The translations under genes and the position numbers were made by a program. From NCBI RefSeq assembly GCF_000819885.1, contig NZ_CDBO01000027.1, forward strand, positions 1-64,000: a stretch of DNA of 64,000 nucleotides. Direction: 5' to 3'. The DNA comes from Aeromonas fluvialis (GTDB lineage Bacteria; Pseudomonadota; Gammaproteobacteria; Enterobacterales; Aeromonadaceae). Below the pieces are notes generated by a model. That model was not told the origin of the DNA. It saw only the letters and a program-made list of their open reading frames with translations, and did no database searches. Below, piece by piece: positions 26,546-36,187 of this stretch; within the stretch, counting starts at the first letter, position 1; every line of letters starts with the position of its first letter.

Positions 26546-27763
26546 ATGAGCAAGCAAATTCCGTTTGAAATGGTGTTGGAGAAGGCCTACCAGTACAAGG
26601 CCGAGATGAGTCAGTTCCTGCGCGACATGATCGCCATCCCAAGCGAGAGCTGCGATGAAGAGCGCGTCGTGCTGCGCATCAAGCAGGAGATGGAGAAGGT
26701 TGGTTTCGACAAGGTCGAGATCGATCCCATGGGCAACGTGCTGGGTTATATCGGCCACGGCCCGCACCTGATCGCCATGGATGCCCACATCGATACCGTC
26801 GGTGTCGGCAACCGCGCCAACTGGACGTTCGACCCCTATGAGGGGATGGAAGATCACGAGATCATCGGCGGTCGTGGCGCATCTGACCAAGAAGGCGGCA
26901 TGGCCTCCATGGTTTATGCGGGCAAGATCATCAAGGATCTGGGGTTGGAAGATCAGTACACCCTGCTGGTGACCGGTACCGTGCAGGAAGAGGACTGCGA
27001 CGGTCTGTGCTGGCAGTACATCATCGAGCAGAGCAAGATCCGCCCCGAGTTCGTGGTCAGTACCGAGCCGACCGATTGCCAGATCTACCGTGGCCAGCGC
27101 GGCCGCATGGAGATCCGTGTGGAAGTGCAGGGGGTGAGCTGCCACGGATCTGCGCCTGAGCGCGGTGACAACGCCATCTTCAAGATGGGCCCGATCCTCG
27201 GCGAATTGCAGGAGCTCAGCCACAACCTCGGCAACGACGACTTCCTTGGCAAGGGCACCCTGACCGTCTCCGAGATCTTCTTCACTTCGCCAAGCCGCTG
27301 CGCCGTGGCGGACAGCTGCGCCGTCTCCATCGACCGTCGTCTGACCTGGGGAGAGACCTGGCAAGGTGCGCTCGACGAGATCCGGGCCCTGCCTGCGGTG
27401 CAAGCCGCCGGTGCCGAGGTCTCCATGTACCAGTACGACCGTCCGGCCTACACCGGTCTGGTCTACCCGACCGAGTGCTACTTCCCGACCTGGAAGGTGG
27501 AAGAGGATCACATCACCGTCAAAACCCTCTCCAAGGCTTATCGCGAGCTGTTCAACAAGGAGCCGGTGGTGGACAAGTGGACCTTCTCGACCAACGGTGT
27601 CTCCATCATGGGTCGCCACGGCATTCCGGTCATCGGTTTTGGCCCGGGTAAAGAGCCGGAAGCCCACGCGCCGAACGAGAAGACCTGGAAAGAGCATCTG
27701 GTCAAGTGCGCCGCCATGTACGCCGTGATCCCCATGCTCTATCTGGCCGAGCTGGACAAGTAA
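26546..27763 (+). CDS. ygeY: YgeY, M20-family (selenium metabolism-linked) hydrolase
   Basis: 405-aa metallopeptidase-like hydrolase. The two-zinc site is complete: DAHIDT, ASDQEGG (bridging Asp), QEEDCDG, STEPTD and a C-terminal His in EPEAHAPNE. The group is linked to purine degradation and probably hydrolyses a small amide or carbamoyl/ureido intermediate and not a protein; this is inferred from the neighbourhood. Start at ATG 26546 after GGAGAATCAC; the frame is open 6 codons upstream. Confidence 0.93.
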   Translation: MSKQIPFEMVLEKAYQYKAEMSQFLRDMIAIPSESCDEERVVLRIKQEMEKVGFDKVEIDPMGNVLGYIGHGPHLIAMDAHIDTVGVGNRANWTFDPYEGMEDHEIIGGRGASDQEGGMASMVYAGKIIKDLGLEDQYTLLVTGTVQEEDCDGLCWQYIIEQSKIRPEFVVSTEPTDCQIYRGQRGRMEIRVEVQGVSCHGSAPERGDNAIFKMGPILGELQELSHNLGNDDFLGKGTLTVSEIFFTSPSRCAVADSCAVSIDRRLTWGETWQGALDEIRALPAVQAAGAEVSMYQYDRPAYTGLVYPTECYFPTWKVEEDHITVKTLSKAYRELFNKEPVVDKWTFSTNGVSIMGRHGIPVIGFGPGKEPEAHAPNEKTWKEHLVKCAAMYAVIPMLYLAELDK

Positions 27764-27868
27764 GGGGTCTGCCGGGTGGTGACTGCCATCGCCGCCCAGC
27801 TGTTGAAAGTGCCCCGTCTCCATTGAGGCGGGGCCTTGCTGTTTGAAGTGATGTTCGAGGTGGTGGGG

Positions 27869-29287
27869 ATGAAACGGCTGATCAAAAACGGTGTGCTGGT
27901 CGATGCGCAGGGTGAATATCGTCAGGATCTGCTGATCGAGCACGGGGTGATCCGCGCCCGTGCCGCCGATATCCAGCCCGATGGCGAAACCGAGCTGATC
28001 GATGCCAGCGGCTACTATGTAATGCCGGGCGGTATCGACGTCCATACCCACTTCAACATCGATGTGGGGATTGCCCGCAGTTGCGATGATTTTTTCATCG
28101 GTACCCGTGCCGCCGCCTGTGGTGGCACCACCACCATCGTCGATCACATGGGATTTGGCCCGGCGGGGTGCAACCTGCATCACCAGCTGGCCCGCTATCA
28201 CGACTACGCCGCCGATCAGGCGGTGATCGACTACAGCTTTCACGGCGTGATCCAGCATGTGGATGACGCCATCCTTAATGAGATGGCCGCCATGGTGCAG
28301 GAGGAGGGGATCAGCAGCTTCAAGCTCTATCTCACCTACCAGTACAAGCTGGGGGACCATGACGTGCTGCGCGCGCTGGCCCGCCTCAAGGAGGTGGGGG
28401 CGCTCGCCACCGTCCATCCCGAGAACGATGCCGCCATCGCGGCGCGCCGTGCGGCATTGCTCGCCGCGGGTCATCATGAGCCCTGGTATCACCCGCAAAG
28501 CCGCCCGCTGGAGTGCGAGGCGGAGGCCATCGCCCGGATGATCAATCTGGCGGGGCTCGCGGGCAATGCCCCGCTCTATATCGTCCACCTCTCCAACGGA
28601 CTGGGGCTGGAGTATCTGAAATTGGCGCGCCGTCAGGGCCAGCCAGTCTGGGTGGAGACCTGCCCGCAATATCTGCTTTTGGATGATTCCTGCTACTACC
28701 GGGAGAACGGAGTCGACTATCTGCTGAGCCCGCCGCTGCGCTCACGCCGCGAGCAGGACAAGCTGTGGGTCGGCATCGCTGCGGGCGACATCGACACGGT
28801 GGCGACCGATCACTGCAACTTCTCCCACGCCCAGCGCATGACCCTCTCGGGCGGTGATTTCAGCCGCTGCCCCAACGGCTTGCCGGGCGTCGAGAACCGG
28901 ATGCTGCTGCTGTTTGCCCACGGGGTATTGGGCGGGCGCATCTCGCCGTCCCGCTTTGTGGCGCTCACCAGCGCCAACCCGGCGCGCCTGTTTGGCCTCT
29001 GGCCGCGCAAGGGCAACTTGCAACCGGGGGCCGACGCCGATCTGGTGATCATGGATCCCCGTGGCGAGACCCTGATCCGCCATGCCGCGCTGCATGACAA
29101 CGGTGACTACAGCCCCTACGAGGGGATGCGCTGCCCCGGACAGATCAGAATGACTCTCAGTCGCGGCGAGATAGTCGCTCGCGATGGCGAGTTTCTGGGG
29201 CGGCGTGGTCATGGCCGCTTTCTGGCCAGGGCACCCGTTGATCCGCTGCTGGGCGAAGCGGCCCGAGAACAGCAATTAGCACAGTGA
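27869..29287 (+). CDS. hyuA: D-phenylhydantoinase/dihydropyrimidinase-type hydrolase HyuA
   Basis: 472-aa amidohydrolase that opens cyclic ureides. Metal ligands HTH in GIDVHTHFNIDVG, the carboxylated lysine position in SSFKLYLTYQ, and later metal ligands HPEND, VHLSNG and ATDHCNFS are all present. E. coli HyuA is 461 aa and highly similar around SCDDFF.GTRAAACGGTTT. In this cluster it probably hydrolyses a purine-derived cyclic ureide. ATG 27869 is chosen because it gives the conserved MKRLIKNGVLV start and follows GGTGGGG; the frame is open 11 codons upstream. Confidence 0.94.
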   Translation: MKRLIKNGVLVDAQGEYRQDLLIEHGVIRARAADIQPDGETELIDASGYYVMPGGIDVHTHFNIDVGIARSCDDFFIGTRAAACGGTTTIVDHMGFGPAGCNLHHQLARYHDYAADQAVIDYSFHGVIQHVDDAILNEMAAMVQEEGISSFKLYLTYQYKLGDHDVLRALARLKEVGALATVHPENDAAIAARRAALLAAGHHEPWYHPQSRPLECEAEAIARMINLAGLAGNAPLYIVHLSNGLGLEYLKLARRQGQPVWVETCPQYLLLDDSCYYRENGVDYLLSPPLRSRREQDKLWVGIAAGDIDTVATDHCNFSHAQRMTLSGGDFSRCPNGLPGVENRMLLLFAHGVLGGRISPSRFVALTSANPARLFGLWPRKGNLQPGADADLVIMDPRGETLIRHAALHDNGDYSPYEGMRCPGQIRMTLSRGEIVARDGEFLGRRGHGRFLARAPVDPLLGEAAREQQLAQ

Positions 29288-29346
29288 TAGACAGAACAAC
29301 CGAGCCGGTATGACGCCGGCCCACCCTTATCATCGGAGAGCACAAG

Positions 29347-30279
29347 ATGAAACAGCGTATCGTACTGGCCCTGGGGGGCAATGCTCTGGGCAATAACCTG
29401 CCCGAGCAGATGAAGGCGGTGCAGAGCACGGCGCACACCATCGCCGACCTGATCGCCCAGGGGCACGAGGTAGTGGTCACCCACGGCAACGGGCCGCAGG
29501 TGGGGATGATCCAGCAGGCGTTCGAAGTGGCGGCCCGCCACGAGCCCAAGTCCCCCCATCTGCCCATGTCGGTCTGCGTGGCCCTGAGTCAGGGTTATAT
29601 CGGTTATGACCTGCAAAATGCCCTGCGTGAAGCCCTGCTGGAACGCGGCATCCACAAGCCGGTCGCCACTCTGGTGACGCAAGTAGAGGTGGATAAAAAC
29701 GATCCCGCCTTCCTCGACCCGAGCAAGCCCATCGGCGGCTTCTTCAGCAAGGAGGAGGCCGAGGCGCTGATGGCCAAGGGCGAGCGGCTCAAAGAGGATG
29801 CCGGTCGTGGCTATCGCCGGGTAGTGGCCTCCCCCAAACCCGTCGACATCATCGAGAAAGAGACCGTCTCTGCCATGCTGGCCGCCGGTCAGGTGGTGAT
29901 CACCGTCGGTGGCGGCGGCATTCCGGTGCTGCGGGAGGGCAATCACCTGCGCGGCGCCAGCGCGGTGATCGACAAGGATTGGGCCAGTGCCAAGCTGGCG
30001 GAGCTCATCGACGCCGACATGTTGATCATCCTCACCGCGGTAGAGAAAGTGGCCATCAACTTCGGCAAGCCCGATGTGCAGTGGCTCGATCAGCTGAGCG
30101 TGGCCGATGCCAACAGCTTTATCGCCCAGGGGCAGTTTGCCAAGGGATCCATGTTGCCCAAGGTGGAAGCGGCGCTCTCGTTTGCCACATCCCTGCCGGG
30201 GCGCAAGTCTCTGATCACCTTGCTGGAGAAGGCAGCCGAGGGGATTGCCGGCAAGACCGGGACCGGGATCAGCCTGTAG
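29347..30279 (+). CDS. yqeA: Carbamate kinase-like protein YqeA
   Basis: 310-aa amino-acid-kinase-fold enzyme converting carbamoyl phosphate and ADP to ATP, ammonia and CO2. Motifs: ALGGNALG at the N-terminus, THGNGPQVGM, VTVGGGGIPV, GASAVIDKDW and ILTAVEKVAINFG. It is the paralogue that occurs beside ygeW and hyuA, not the arginine-deiminase arcC, hence the symbol. It gives the pathway its one visible substrate-level ATP yield. GGAGAGCACAAG precedes the ATG. A strong terminator follows, closing this transcription unit. Confidence 0.95.
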   Translation: MKQRIVLALGGNALGNNLPEQMKAVQSTAHTIADLIAQGHEVVVTHGNGPQVGMIQQAFEVAARHEPKSPHLPMSVCVALSQGYIGYDLQNALREALLERGIHKPVATLVTQVEVDKNDPAFLDPSKPIGGFFSKEEAEALMAKGERLKEDAGRGYRRVVASPKPVDIIEKETVSAMLAAGQVVITVGGGGIPVLREGNHLRGASAVIDKDWASAKLAELIDADMLIILTAVEKVAINFGKPDVQWLDQLSVADANSFIAQGQFAKGSMLPKVEAALSFATSLPGRKSLITLLEKAAEGIAGKTGTGISL

Positions 30280-30307
30280 CGTGCAACGCGATGACGGGGT
30301 GATAGAC

Positions 30308-30335
30308 AGGGGGCCTTGGCCCCCTGCTGTTTTTG
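30308..30335 (+). terminator. Terminator of the ygeW-yqeA unit
   Basis: CAGGGGGCC-TT-GGCCCCCTG followed by CTGTTTTT, 28 nt beyond yqeA. Confidence 0.9.
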
Positions 30336-30473
30336 GCTCGGGCGCTACTGTGGCTGAGGTCGATTTCCCATAGATCGTGGGCAGCCCGCCAGCACAGGGG
30401 TAAGATAGCCACCCCGGTAAGGGGTTGGTCCATCGGAACAAGAGGCGAGAGGCAGAGCAATGCGTGGTGAGAG

Positions 30474-31397
30474 ATGAGCGGAAAGATCAATATGGCGGCG
30501 CTGGGGGGGCTTGTTCTGCTCACCGCCATCTGGAGTTACAGCTGGATCGTGATGAAGCAGGTAATGCTCTACGCGGGGGCGTTCGAGTTCACCGCCCTGC
30601 GCTGCCTGTGCGGTTCATTGGTGTTGTTGTTGGTGCTGGCCCTGCGCGGCCGCCGTTATCTCAAACCCACCCCGTTTCGCTATACATTAGCCATCGCCCT
30701 GTTCCAGACCTGCGGCATGGTGGGGTTGGCCCAGTGGGCGTTGATCAGCGGCGGGGCGGGCAAGGTGGCCATTTTGAGTTACACCATGCCGTTTTGGGTG
30801 GTGATCTTCGCGGCGCTCTTTCTCGGCGAGCGGATGCGCAAGCTGCACTATCTGGCGGTCGGAGTGGCGGCCTGCGGGCTGCTGCTGGTGATCCAGCCCT
30901 GGTTGCTGCATCTTGAATCCCTCAAGAGTGCCCTCTTGGCGATCCTCTCCGGCATCTGCTGGGGGATCAGCGCCATCATCGCCAAGCGGATGTATGCCCG
31001 CCATCCCGGGGTGGATCTGATGTCCCTCACCACCTGGCAGATGATCTACGCAACCATAGTGATGGCGCTAGTGGCGGCGCTGGTGCCGGAGCGCCCCATC
31101 GACTGGCAGCCCTACGTGATGGGGGCGCTGGCTTATAGCGCCATCTTCGCCACGGCGCTGGCTTGGAGCCTCTGGCTGTTCGTGCTGAAAAAGCTGCCGG
31201 CGGGTATTGCCAGCCTCAGCACCCTGGCGGTGCCGGTGACTGGTGTGCTGCTCTCCTGGTGGCTGCTGGGGGAAAACCCGGGGCCGGTGGAGGGGTGCGG
31301 CATCGCCCTTATCGTACTGGCGCTTCTCGTCATCAGCCGCAAGGGCAAGCGCTCCGTGGTGTCGGTGGCGGGGGAAACCCGTATCAAGCACGGTTGA
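30474..31397 (+). CDS. EamA/DMT-superfamily permease
   Basis: 307 aa with about ten hydrophobic segments and the internal duplication typical of drug/metabolite transporters ([14 protein letters not shown] in the first half and [17 protein letters not shown] in the second), ending KGKRS on the cytoplasmic side. It lies inside the purine cluster, between yqeA and yqeB, where E. coli has no gene. Could export an end product (an amino acid or ammonia-rich intermediate) or be unrelated. Start at ATG 30474, after GAGAG. Confidence 0.85.
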   Translation: MSGKINMAALGGLVLLTAIWSYSWIVMKQVMLYAGAFEFTALRCLCGSLVLLLVLALRGRRYLKPTPFRYTLAIALFQTCGMVGLAQWALISGGAGKVAILSYTMPFWVVIFAALFLGERMRKLHYLAVGVAACGLLLVIQPWLLHLESLKSALLAILSGICWGISAIIAKRMYARHPGVDLMSLTTWQMIYATIVMALVAALVPERPIDWQPYVMGALAYSAIFATALAWSLWLFVLKKLPAGIASLSTLAVPVTGVLLSWWLLGENPGPVEGCGIALIVLALLVISRKGKRSVVSVAGETRIKHG

Positions 31398-31556
31398 GTG
31401 GTGACTGGGCTGCCAGTGCACGATAAACGGCACTCAAAAGAGCCCGCGACAGGGGACCAGCCCCTAGTTACAATGGCGTGGTCTGACTGTGCTGGAGCGC
31501 AGGTATCTGATTTATTGTGATTATTTCAACGAACCTAACGGCAAGGATGAGACCGT

Positions 31557-32642
31557 ATGATGACGCTGGTGTGGTTGGCTGTAGGCCTGGTGTGTCTGGT
31601 GGTGGGGGCCGAATCTCTGGTGCGGGGCGCATCTCGCCTCGCCACCATGATGGGGATATCGCCACTGGTGGTGGGATTGACCATAGTGGCCTTTGGGACC
31701 AGTGCTCCCGAGCTGGCTGTGAGTATCCAGTCTGGCCTCGAGGGGCAGGCAGGGATAGCGGTGGGGAACGTGGTCGGCAGCAATATTTTCAACGTGCTGT
31801 TTATTTTAGGTATTTCGGCACTGATCGTACCGTTGACCGTCTCCCAGCAACTGGTACGTCTCGATGTGCCCTTGATGATAGTGGTCTCTTTTCTGGTGTT
31901 GTTGCTGGGCTACGATGGCCGTATTGCACCACTGGAAGGGGCGCTGCTGTTTGCCGGCATCATCGCCTACACCGCGTTTCTCTTTGTCCAGAGTCGACGG
32001 GAAAACAAAGCGGTGCAGGCGGAGTACGAGCAGGAGTTTGGTACCCGTGAAGCGAGTACGGCGGGCAACTGGTTGCGCAATCTGCTCTTTATTGCCGCAG
32101 GTCTGGGTCTGCTGATCCTCGGCTCCCGCCTGCTGGTTGGCAGTGCGGTTGAGATTGCCCACTACTTCGGGGTGAGCGATCTGATCATCGGCTTGACCAT
32201 AGTGGCGGCCGGTACCTCCTTGCCCGAAGTGGTGACCTCCATCGTTGCAGCCCTGCGCGGGGAGCGGGATATCGCTGTGGGTAACGTGGTGGGCAGCAAT
32301 ATCTTCAATATCCTCTGCGTGCTGGGGCTTACCTCCATCGTCACTCCCGGTGGGCTTGAAGTGTCGGCCACCGCCCTTCAGTTCGATATTCCGGTAATGA
32401 TTGCGGTGGCGCTTGCCTGCCTGCCCATCTTCTTTACCGGTTACACCATCGCCCGCTGGGAAGGGGCCCTGTTTCTGGCCTACTACATCGGCTACACCTG
32501 CTGGCTGATCCTCCACGCCACGTCCAGTCCGCTGCAAGGTCAGTTCAGCGCAGCGCTAACCGGTTTTGTGCTGCCGCTCACCGCCATCACTCTGGTTGTG
32601 CTGGCGGTGCGAGCCTGGCGATTGCAACGAACCCGGTCGTGA
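31557..32642 (+). CDS. CaCA-family cation antiporter (YrbG-like)
   Basis: 361 aa, about ten transmembrane segments, with both alpha repeats: VAFGTSAPELAVSI...GNVVGSNIFNVLFILG (about 42-85) and VAAGTSLPEVVTSI...GNVVGSNIFNILCVLG (about 220-265). These carry the acidic residues (Glu in APEL and LPEV) that coordinate cation. Family members exchange Ca2+ for Na+ or H+; the ion here is not settled. ATG 31557 (or 31560) follows AAGGATGAG. Like its neighbour it is extra relative to the E. coli cluster and ends at a strong shared terminator. Confidence 0.9.
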   Translation: MMTLVWLAVGLVCLVVGAESLVRGASRLATMMGISPLVVGLTIVAFGTSAPELAVSIQSGLEGQAGIAVGNVVGSNIFNVLFILGISALIVPLTVSQQLVRLDVPLMIVVSFLVLLLGYDGRIAPLEGALLFAGIIAYTAFLFVQSRRENKAVQAEYEQEFGTREASTAGNWLRNLLFIAAGLGLLILGSRLLVGSAVEIAHYFGVSDLIIGLTIVAAGTSLPEVVTSIVAALRGERDIAVGNVVGSNIFNILCVLGLTSIVTPGGLEVSATALQFDIPVMIAVALACLPIFFTGYTIARWEGALFLAYYIGYTCWLILHATSSPLQGQFSAALTGFVLPLTAITLVVLAVRAWRLQRTRS

Positions 32643-32690
32643 TGCAGATTTCCCAGAGGTAAAGGGAGTGGCATAACCCGACAGATCGAC

Positions 32691-32719
32691 AAAAGCCCCA
32701 CCATCTTGGTGGGGCTTTT
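32691..32719. terminator. Shared terminator of the antiporter gene and yqeB
   Basis: A perfect 12-bp stem AAAAGCCCCACC / GGTGGGGCTTTT with loop ATCTT, lying between convergent genes and usable on both strands. Confidence 0.93.
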
Positions 32720-32750
32720 GCTTGGCGCTGAGAGTGTACGCGCATTGATC

Positions 32751-34343
32751 TTATCTGCGCTTGGCCAGATGCATCATGGCTTCCAGCACGGCGCCGCCGA
32801 TGGCGCGGGCCTTGTCAGAGACGGTGGTGGCATCGGCGCGCTCGCCACGCGGGTCGATATCGCCAATCTTGAAGCCGATAGGCACTTCGATGCCATCGCT
32901 GAGCAGCCCCCGCACCATGCCGGAGAGCGGCGCGATAATAGGGGCATCCCCCACATGGGCAATCACATCTCCCTCCTGCACCAGATCGCCGAGCTTGATC
33001 AGGCTCTTCATCACCCCGGGGGCGGGGGCGCGCACCACCCGGCGGGCAGAGTGTCCCTCGATCACCCCGGGAATGCCGGTGTTGGGCTGGGCAGGGCCCT
33101 GATAGATGACCCGCCCCAGATGGTGGCCGCGGTTGGTCTCGATCACCGCATTGCAGTCGCGCCCCGCCTCAAACCCCGGGCCAAGGGCTACCGTAATGGG
33201 GGCCATCTCCTTGTGGGTGCCGAGATTCTGCTTGGCGAGGATGGCATCCACCAGATAGCGGGGCTTGAGCTCGGCGAGGGTGGCACAGTCGGGGTCAACC
33301 AGTAGCGGAATGACGCCCCGATCCAGCTGCTCGAACGCCTGCTCGACGCACTCGACCCGCTTGGCTCGTACTCCTTCGACGCTTGTTTCACCGTCGAACA
33401 TCCCCTGGGCGAAGGCGACAGTGCGGCGGATCACCGTGGGCTTGTCGAGATCCAGCATCACCACCTTGAAACCGGCATTGTGCAAGCGCAGTGCCACCCC
33501 GGTGGCGATATCGCCGGAGCCACGCATCACCACCAGCTGATCCCGCTTGAGGCGCACATCATCCTGCATCAGACCGCCTGCCTTGCCGTTTTTCACCTGC
33601 AACAACTCGGCGAGAATGCTGATGGCGATCTCCTCGGGGGTCTCGGCGCCGATGTTGTAGCCGATGGGGGCGTGCAGCTGCTGCAGTTGCTCCTGGCTCA
33701 CCCCTTGCTGGCGCAGCGCCTGGGTGAAGGTCTGCACCTTGCGCTTGCTGGCGAGCAGCCCCAGATAGGCGAGGGGACGGCTGATGAGCCGATCCAGCGC
33801 CTCCTTGTCCTGATGGTTGGTGGCGATGATGACGAAGTTGGCGGGCTCGATGGCCAGTTTATCGATCACCGCGCTGATGGTATCGGCCTGTTTGAGGTGA
33901 GTGCCGGCGGGGAAGAGGTCAGGGTTGAGGCTCCCCTCGAAGCAATCCCCTACATGGACATCAAAGCCGAGCGGCGCCGCAGCATGGGCCACAGCCCGGT
34001 TGACGTGGCCGGCACCAATGAGCACCAGCCGTGGTCGCAGACCATAGACATCGATATAGACCGACATGGCACCACCGCAATCCGACCCGACCGCATGTTC
34101 GCCGTTGCGCGCCATCCGGCCGTGGAAGATGCGCGGCTTGCGCTCGGCAATGGCGGCCATCGCTTCCTCGATCACCAGCCGCTCGATCATGCCGCCGCCG
34201 ATGGTGCCGATGATCTGGCCATCGGCCATCACCAGCATCTGGGCCTGATGGCGCGGGGTGGAGCCTCGGCTCTCGATGATCTGGGCCATGGCAAACGGCG
34301 TGTTCTCCTGTTCCAGTCGGGCTGCGTGTGCAAACAGATTCAT
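32751..34343 (-). CDS. yqeB: Selenium-dependent molybdenum hydroxylase maturation protein YqeB
   Basis: 530 aa, a natural fusion. Residues 1-250 are an XdhC/CoxI-type domain (IIESRGSTPRHQAQMLV, GGGMIERLV, the Rossmann turn LVLIGAGHVNRAVAHAA and LGLLASKRK). Residues 270-530 are the EF2563-type domain with MRGSGDIATGVALRLHNAGF. Relatives prepare the molybdenum cofactor (sulfuration or selenation) for hydroxylases. On the strand opposite to its cluster, as in E. coli, with yqeC upstream by 27 nt. GAGGTACC precedes the ATG. Confidence 0.93.
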   Translation of the reverse strand: MNLFAHAARLEQENTPFAMAQIIESRGSTPRHQAQMLVMADGQIIGTIGGGMIERLVIEEAMAAIAERKPRIFHGRMARNGEHAVGSDCGGAMSVYIDVYGLRPRLVLIGAGHVNRAVAHAAAPLGFDVHVGDCFEGSLNPDLFPAGTHLKQADTISAVIDKLAIEPANFVIIATNHQDKEALDRLISRPLAYLGLLASKRKVQTFTQALRQQGVSQEQLQQLHAPIGYNIGAETPEEIAISILAELLQVKNGKAGGLMQDDVRLKRDQLVVMRGSGDIATGVALRLHNAGFKVVMLDLDKPTVIRRTVAFAQGMFDGETSVEGVRAKRVECVEQAFEQLDRGVIPLLVDPDCATLAELKPRYLVDAILAKQNLGTHKEMAPITVALGPGFEAGRDCNAVIETNRGHHLGRVIYQGPAQPNTGIPGVIEGHSARRVVRAPAPGVMKSLIKLGDLVQEGDVIAHVGDAPIIAPLSGMVRGLLSDGIEVPIGFKIGDIDPRGERADATTVSDKARAIGGAVLEAMMHLAKRR

Positions 34344-34370
34344 AAGGTACCTCTTCTTATCCTTAAACCA

Positions 34371-35219
34371 TCATGGGCGAGGCGGCTGTGCCTCATCCTG
34401 AGCGAAGTAACCGAGTGCGAGGCGAATGGGCTGTGGCTCGCGAACCGCCCCCTGCCAGATGGCATGGATCTCGGGGTGGCGGCTATGCAGCTTTATCAAT
34501 TCATCGAGCCACGACGCCTCATTTTGATAATCCCCATTGATAAACCAGATCTGGCGCGCCCTGGCCGGGGTGCCTTTGAACAGCCCCTCGGGGTGGGAGA
34601 GCAGCTGGTGAAACAGGGCCCAGTCGAGGGGGTCACCGGCCTCTATCCCGCACAGGGCCTGAAGCTCTGCCCAGCGGTGGATCTGCTGCGGGTCGGCCTT
34701 GGCCCCCACCATGGCGCCGCCCGTCAGGGCGATCACCCAATCACTGTGCTGAGGAATGCAAGGTTCGTGCAAAGCGGGCACTTTCAATAACTTGTGATGG
34801 GCGCCATCCGCTTCGACCAGGATCAGATCGAAGCGCTGCTGCCCCTTGATGAGATCAATCTGCTGGGGCGTGGGGCCCGCCACCTTTCCGGTGCGCTCGT
34901 CGAGATGGCTGAACAGGGCAACCAGCGCCGGGCCATCCGGTAGCGTCTGACAGCGGGTAAGTTGACGAACGGGATCCGTCTCGATAATCAATTCCCGATA
35001 GTGTGACGGGGCAGGCAGAAACATCCGGGTGGTGGTGGTAATTAGCACCCTTTTACCCTGTTGATAAAAATATTCCGCCAGCCAGAACAGGGTGCTGGTT
35101 TTTCCACCGGCGCCGCAGAGGCTAATTAAGGTGGTATGGCTATCAATATTTTTGGTGAGCGAGTTTAATAGTGGATCTATATCTGGAAATGCGACAGCAA
35201 CAACGTGTGGGTGCGACAT
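34371..35219 (-). CDS. yqeC: YqeC, selenium cofactor biosynthesis P-loop protein
   Basis: 282-aa nucleotide-binding protein; P-loop CGAGGKTS (about 36-43), then LITTTTRMF, and VEADGAHHKLLKVP (Walker B-like acidic region). It occurs only with selenium-dependent molybdenum hydroxylase genes; its biochemistry is not established. ATG 35219 is used; a TTG four codons upstream is an alternative, as the ribosome site is poor for both. Divergent from mocA by 55 nt, and followed by yqeB on the same strand. Confidence 0.9.
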   Translation of the reverse strand: MSHPHVVAVAFPDIDPLLNSLTKNIDSHTTLISLCGAGGKTSTLFWLAEYFYQQGKRVLITTTTRMFLPAPSHYRELIIETDPVRQLTRCQTLPDGPALVALFSHLDERTGKVAGPTPQQIDLIKGQQRFDLILVEADGAHHKLLKVPALHEPCIPQHSDWVIALTGGAMVGAKADPQQIHRWAELQALCGIEAGDPLDWALFHQLLSHPEGLFKGTPARARQIWFINGDYQNEASWLDELIKLHSRHPEIHAIWQGAVREPQPIRLALGYFAQDEAQPPRP

Positions 35220-35274
35220 AATGACGACCAAAATAAATATCGAAGGGAGTGGAAAACAACGTTGCCAGGAACAA

Positions 35275-35856
35275 GTGCAGTGTGACTGTATAATAACAGC
35301 GGCGGGTTTATCTTCCCGAATGGGTACTTGGAAAATGATGCTACCTTATTGCCAGGGGACAATGCTTGATGCAAGTCTCAAAAATGCCCTGGCCTTTTGT
35401 CAGCGGGTTATTCTGGTGGTGGGCCATCGTGGCGAGGAGCTTCAAGCCCGCTACGGATCACGGCCGGATATTGTTGTCGTCCACAACCCCGACTATCGGC
35501 AGGGCCTGGGCAGCTCCATCCGCTGCGCCCTGGCGGCCAGTGACGCTGACTACCTCTTTATCAGCCACGGGGATCTCCCCTGTATCCCGCGCGAGGTCTA
35601 TCAACAGCTCTGGCTGGCACGGGGCTGTGAGACACTCTTTCCCACCTGGCTGGGGGAGGCGGGCCATCCGGTGTTGCTGCCAAAATCCCTTGCCCGCGAG
35701 CTGGCAGCGGCCCCGATGCAGCCATCGGTGCGGCGCTGGTTGCACGGGCATCAGCACCGTATGGTGCCAGTTGACAGCCCCGCCATCCTGTTTGATGTGG
35801 ATACCCCGGAGCGCTATCAGGCGCTGCTGGGTGGCATTCTTGAAAATGAGAGTTAG
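35275..35856 (+). CDS. mocA: Molybdenum cofactor cytidylyltransferase MocA
   Basis: 193-aa nucleotidyltransferase making molybdopterin cytosine dinucleotide for xanthine dehydrogenase-type enzymes. The signature ITAAGLSSRMGTWKMML (near residue 8) and HGDLPCIP metal motif are present. I choose GTG 35275: it follows CCAGGAAC, gives 193 aa against 192 in E. coli MocA, and puts CIITAAG at the same depth. An in-frame ATG at 35221 would add 18 non-conserved residues. It is followed by ygfK after a 330-nt gap. Confidence 0.92.
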   Translation: MQCDCIITAAGLSSRMGTWKMMLPYCQGTMLDASLKNALAFCQRVILVVGHRGEELQARYGSRPDIVVVHNPDYRQGLGSSIRCALAASDADYLFISHGDLPCIPREVYQQLWLARGCETLFPTWLGEAGHPVLLPKSLARELAAAPMQPSVRRWLHGHQHRMVPVDSPAILFDVDTPERYQALLGGILENES

Positions 35857-36187
35857 CCCACGAAATCACCCTGTTTTAAAAAGATAACGGGGAGATAAAT
35901 GGCGTATCAAAGTGATATTTCTCGCACTTGATCTGATAGGGCGAGTTCTTTTTGAACTGCTCATTAAGTAAATTCCAGAGTGATTGATAACTACTCGCAA
36001 TACCCATAATGGTGGCATCGTAAATTCTCTCCATTAATTGGAGCTGTCTCACGCTTTTACCGTAAAAAATAGTTTTGTAACTGTAGTGGCCTGATTGTTG
36101 CTCTTCTCCTTGCCAAGGGGGAACACCCGTGCGGATACCCCATTTATTCATGCTGCCAATGGGCAGAACAGCTGCAAGGAGATAGCC
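35857..36187. other. 331-bp AT-richer gap between mocA and ygfK
   Basis: Probably holds the ygfK promoter. Two doubtful coding signs occur: a 10-codon plus-strand frame (35899-35931) with a near-perfect GGGGAGATAA site, which could be a leader peptide, and a minus-strand frame over the whole gap whose last 50 codons read like protein but which lacks a ribosome site. Neither is called. Confidence 0.5.

Noticed and set aside
26531-28669. 712-codon frame antisense to ygeY and hyuA
   Set aside because: Same kind of shadow; no ribosome site or family.
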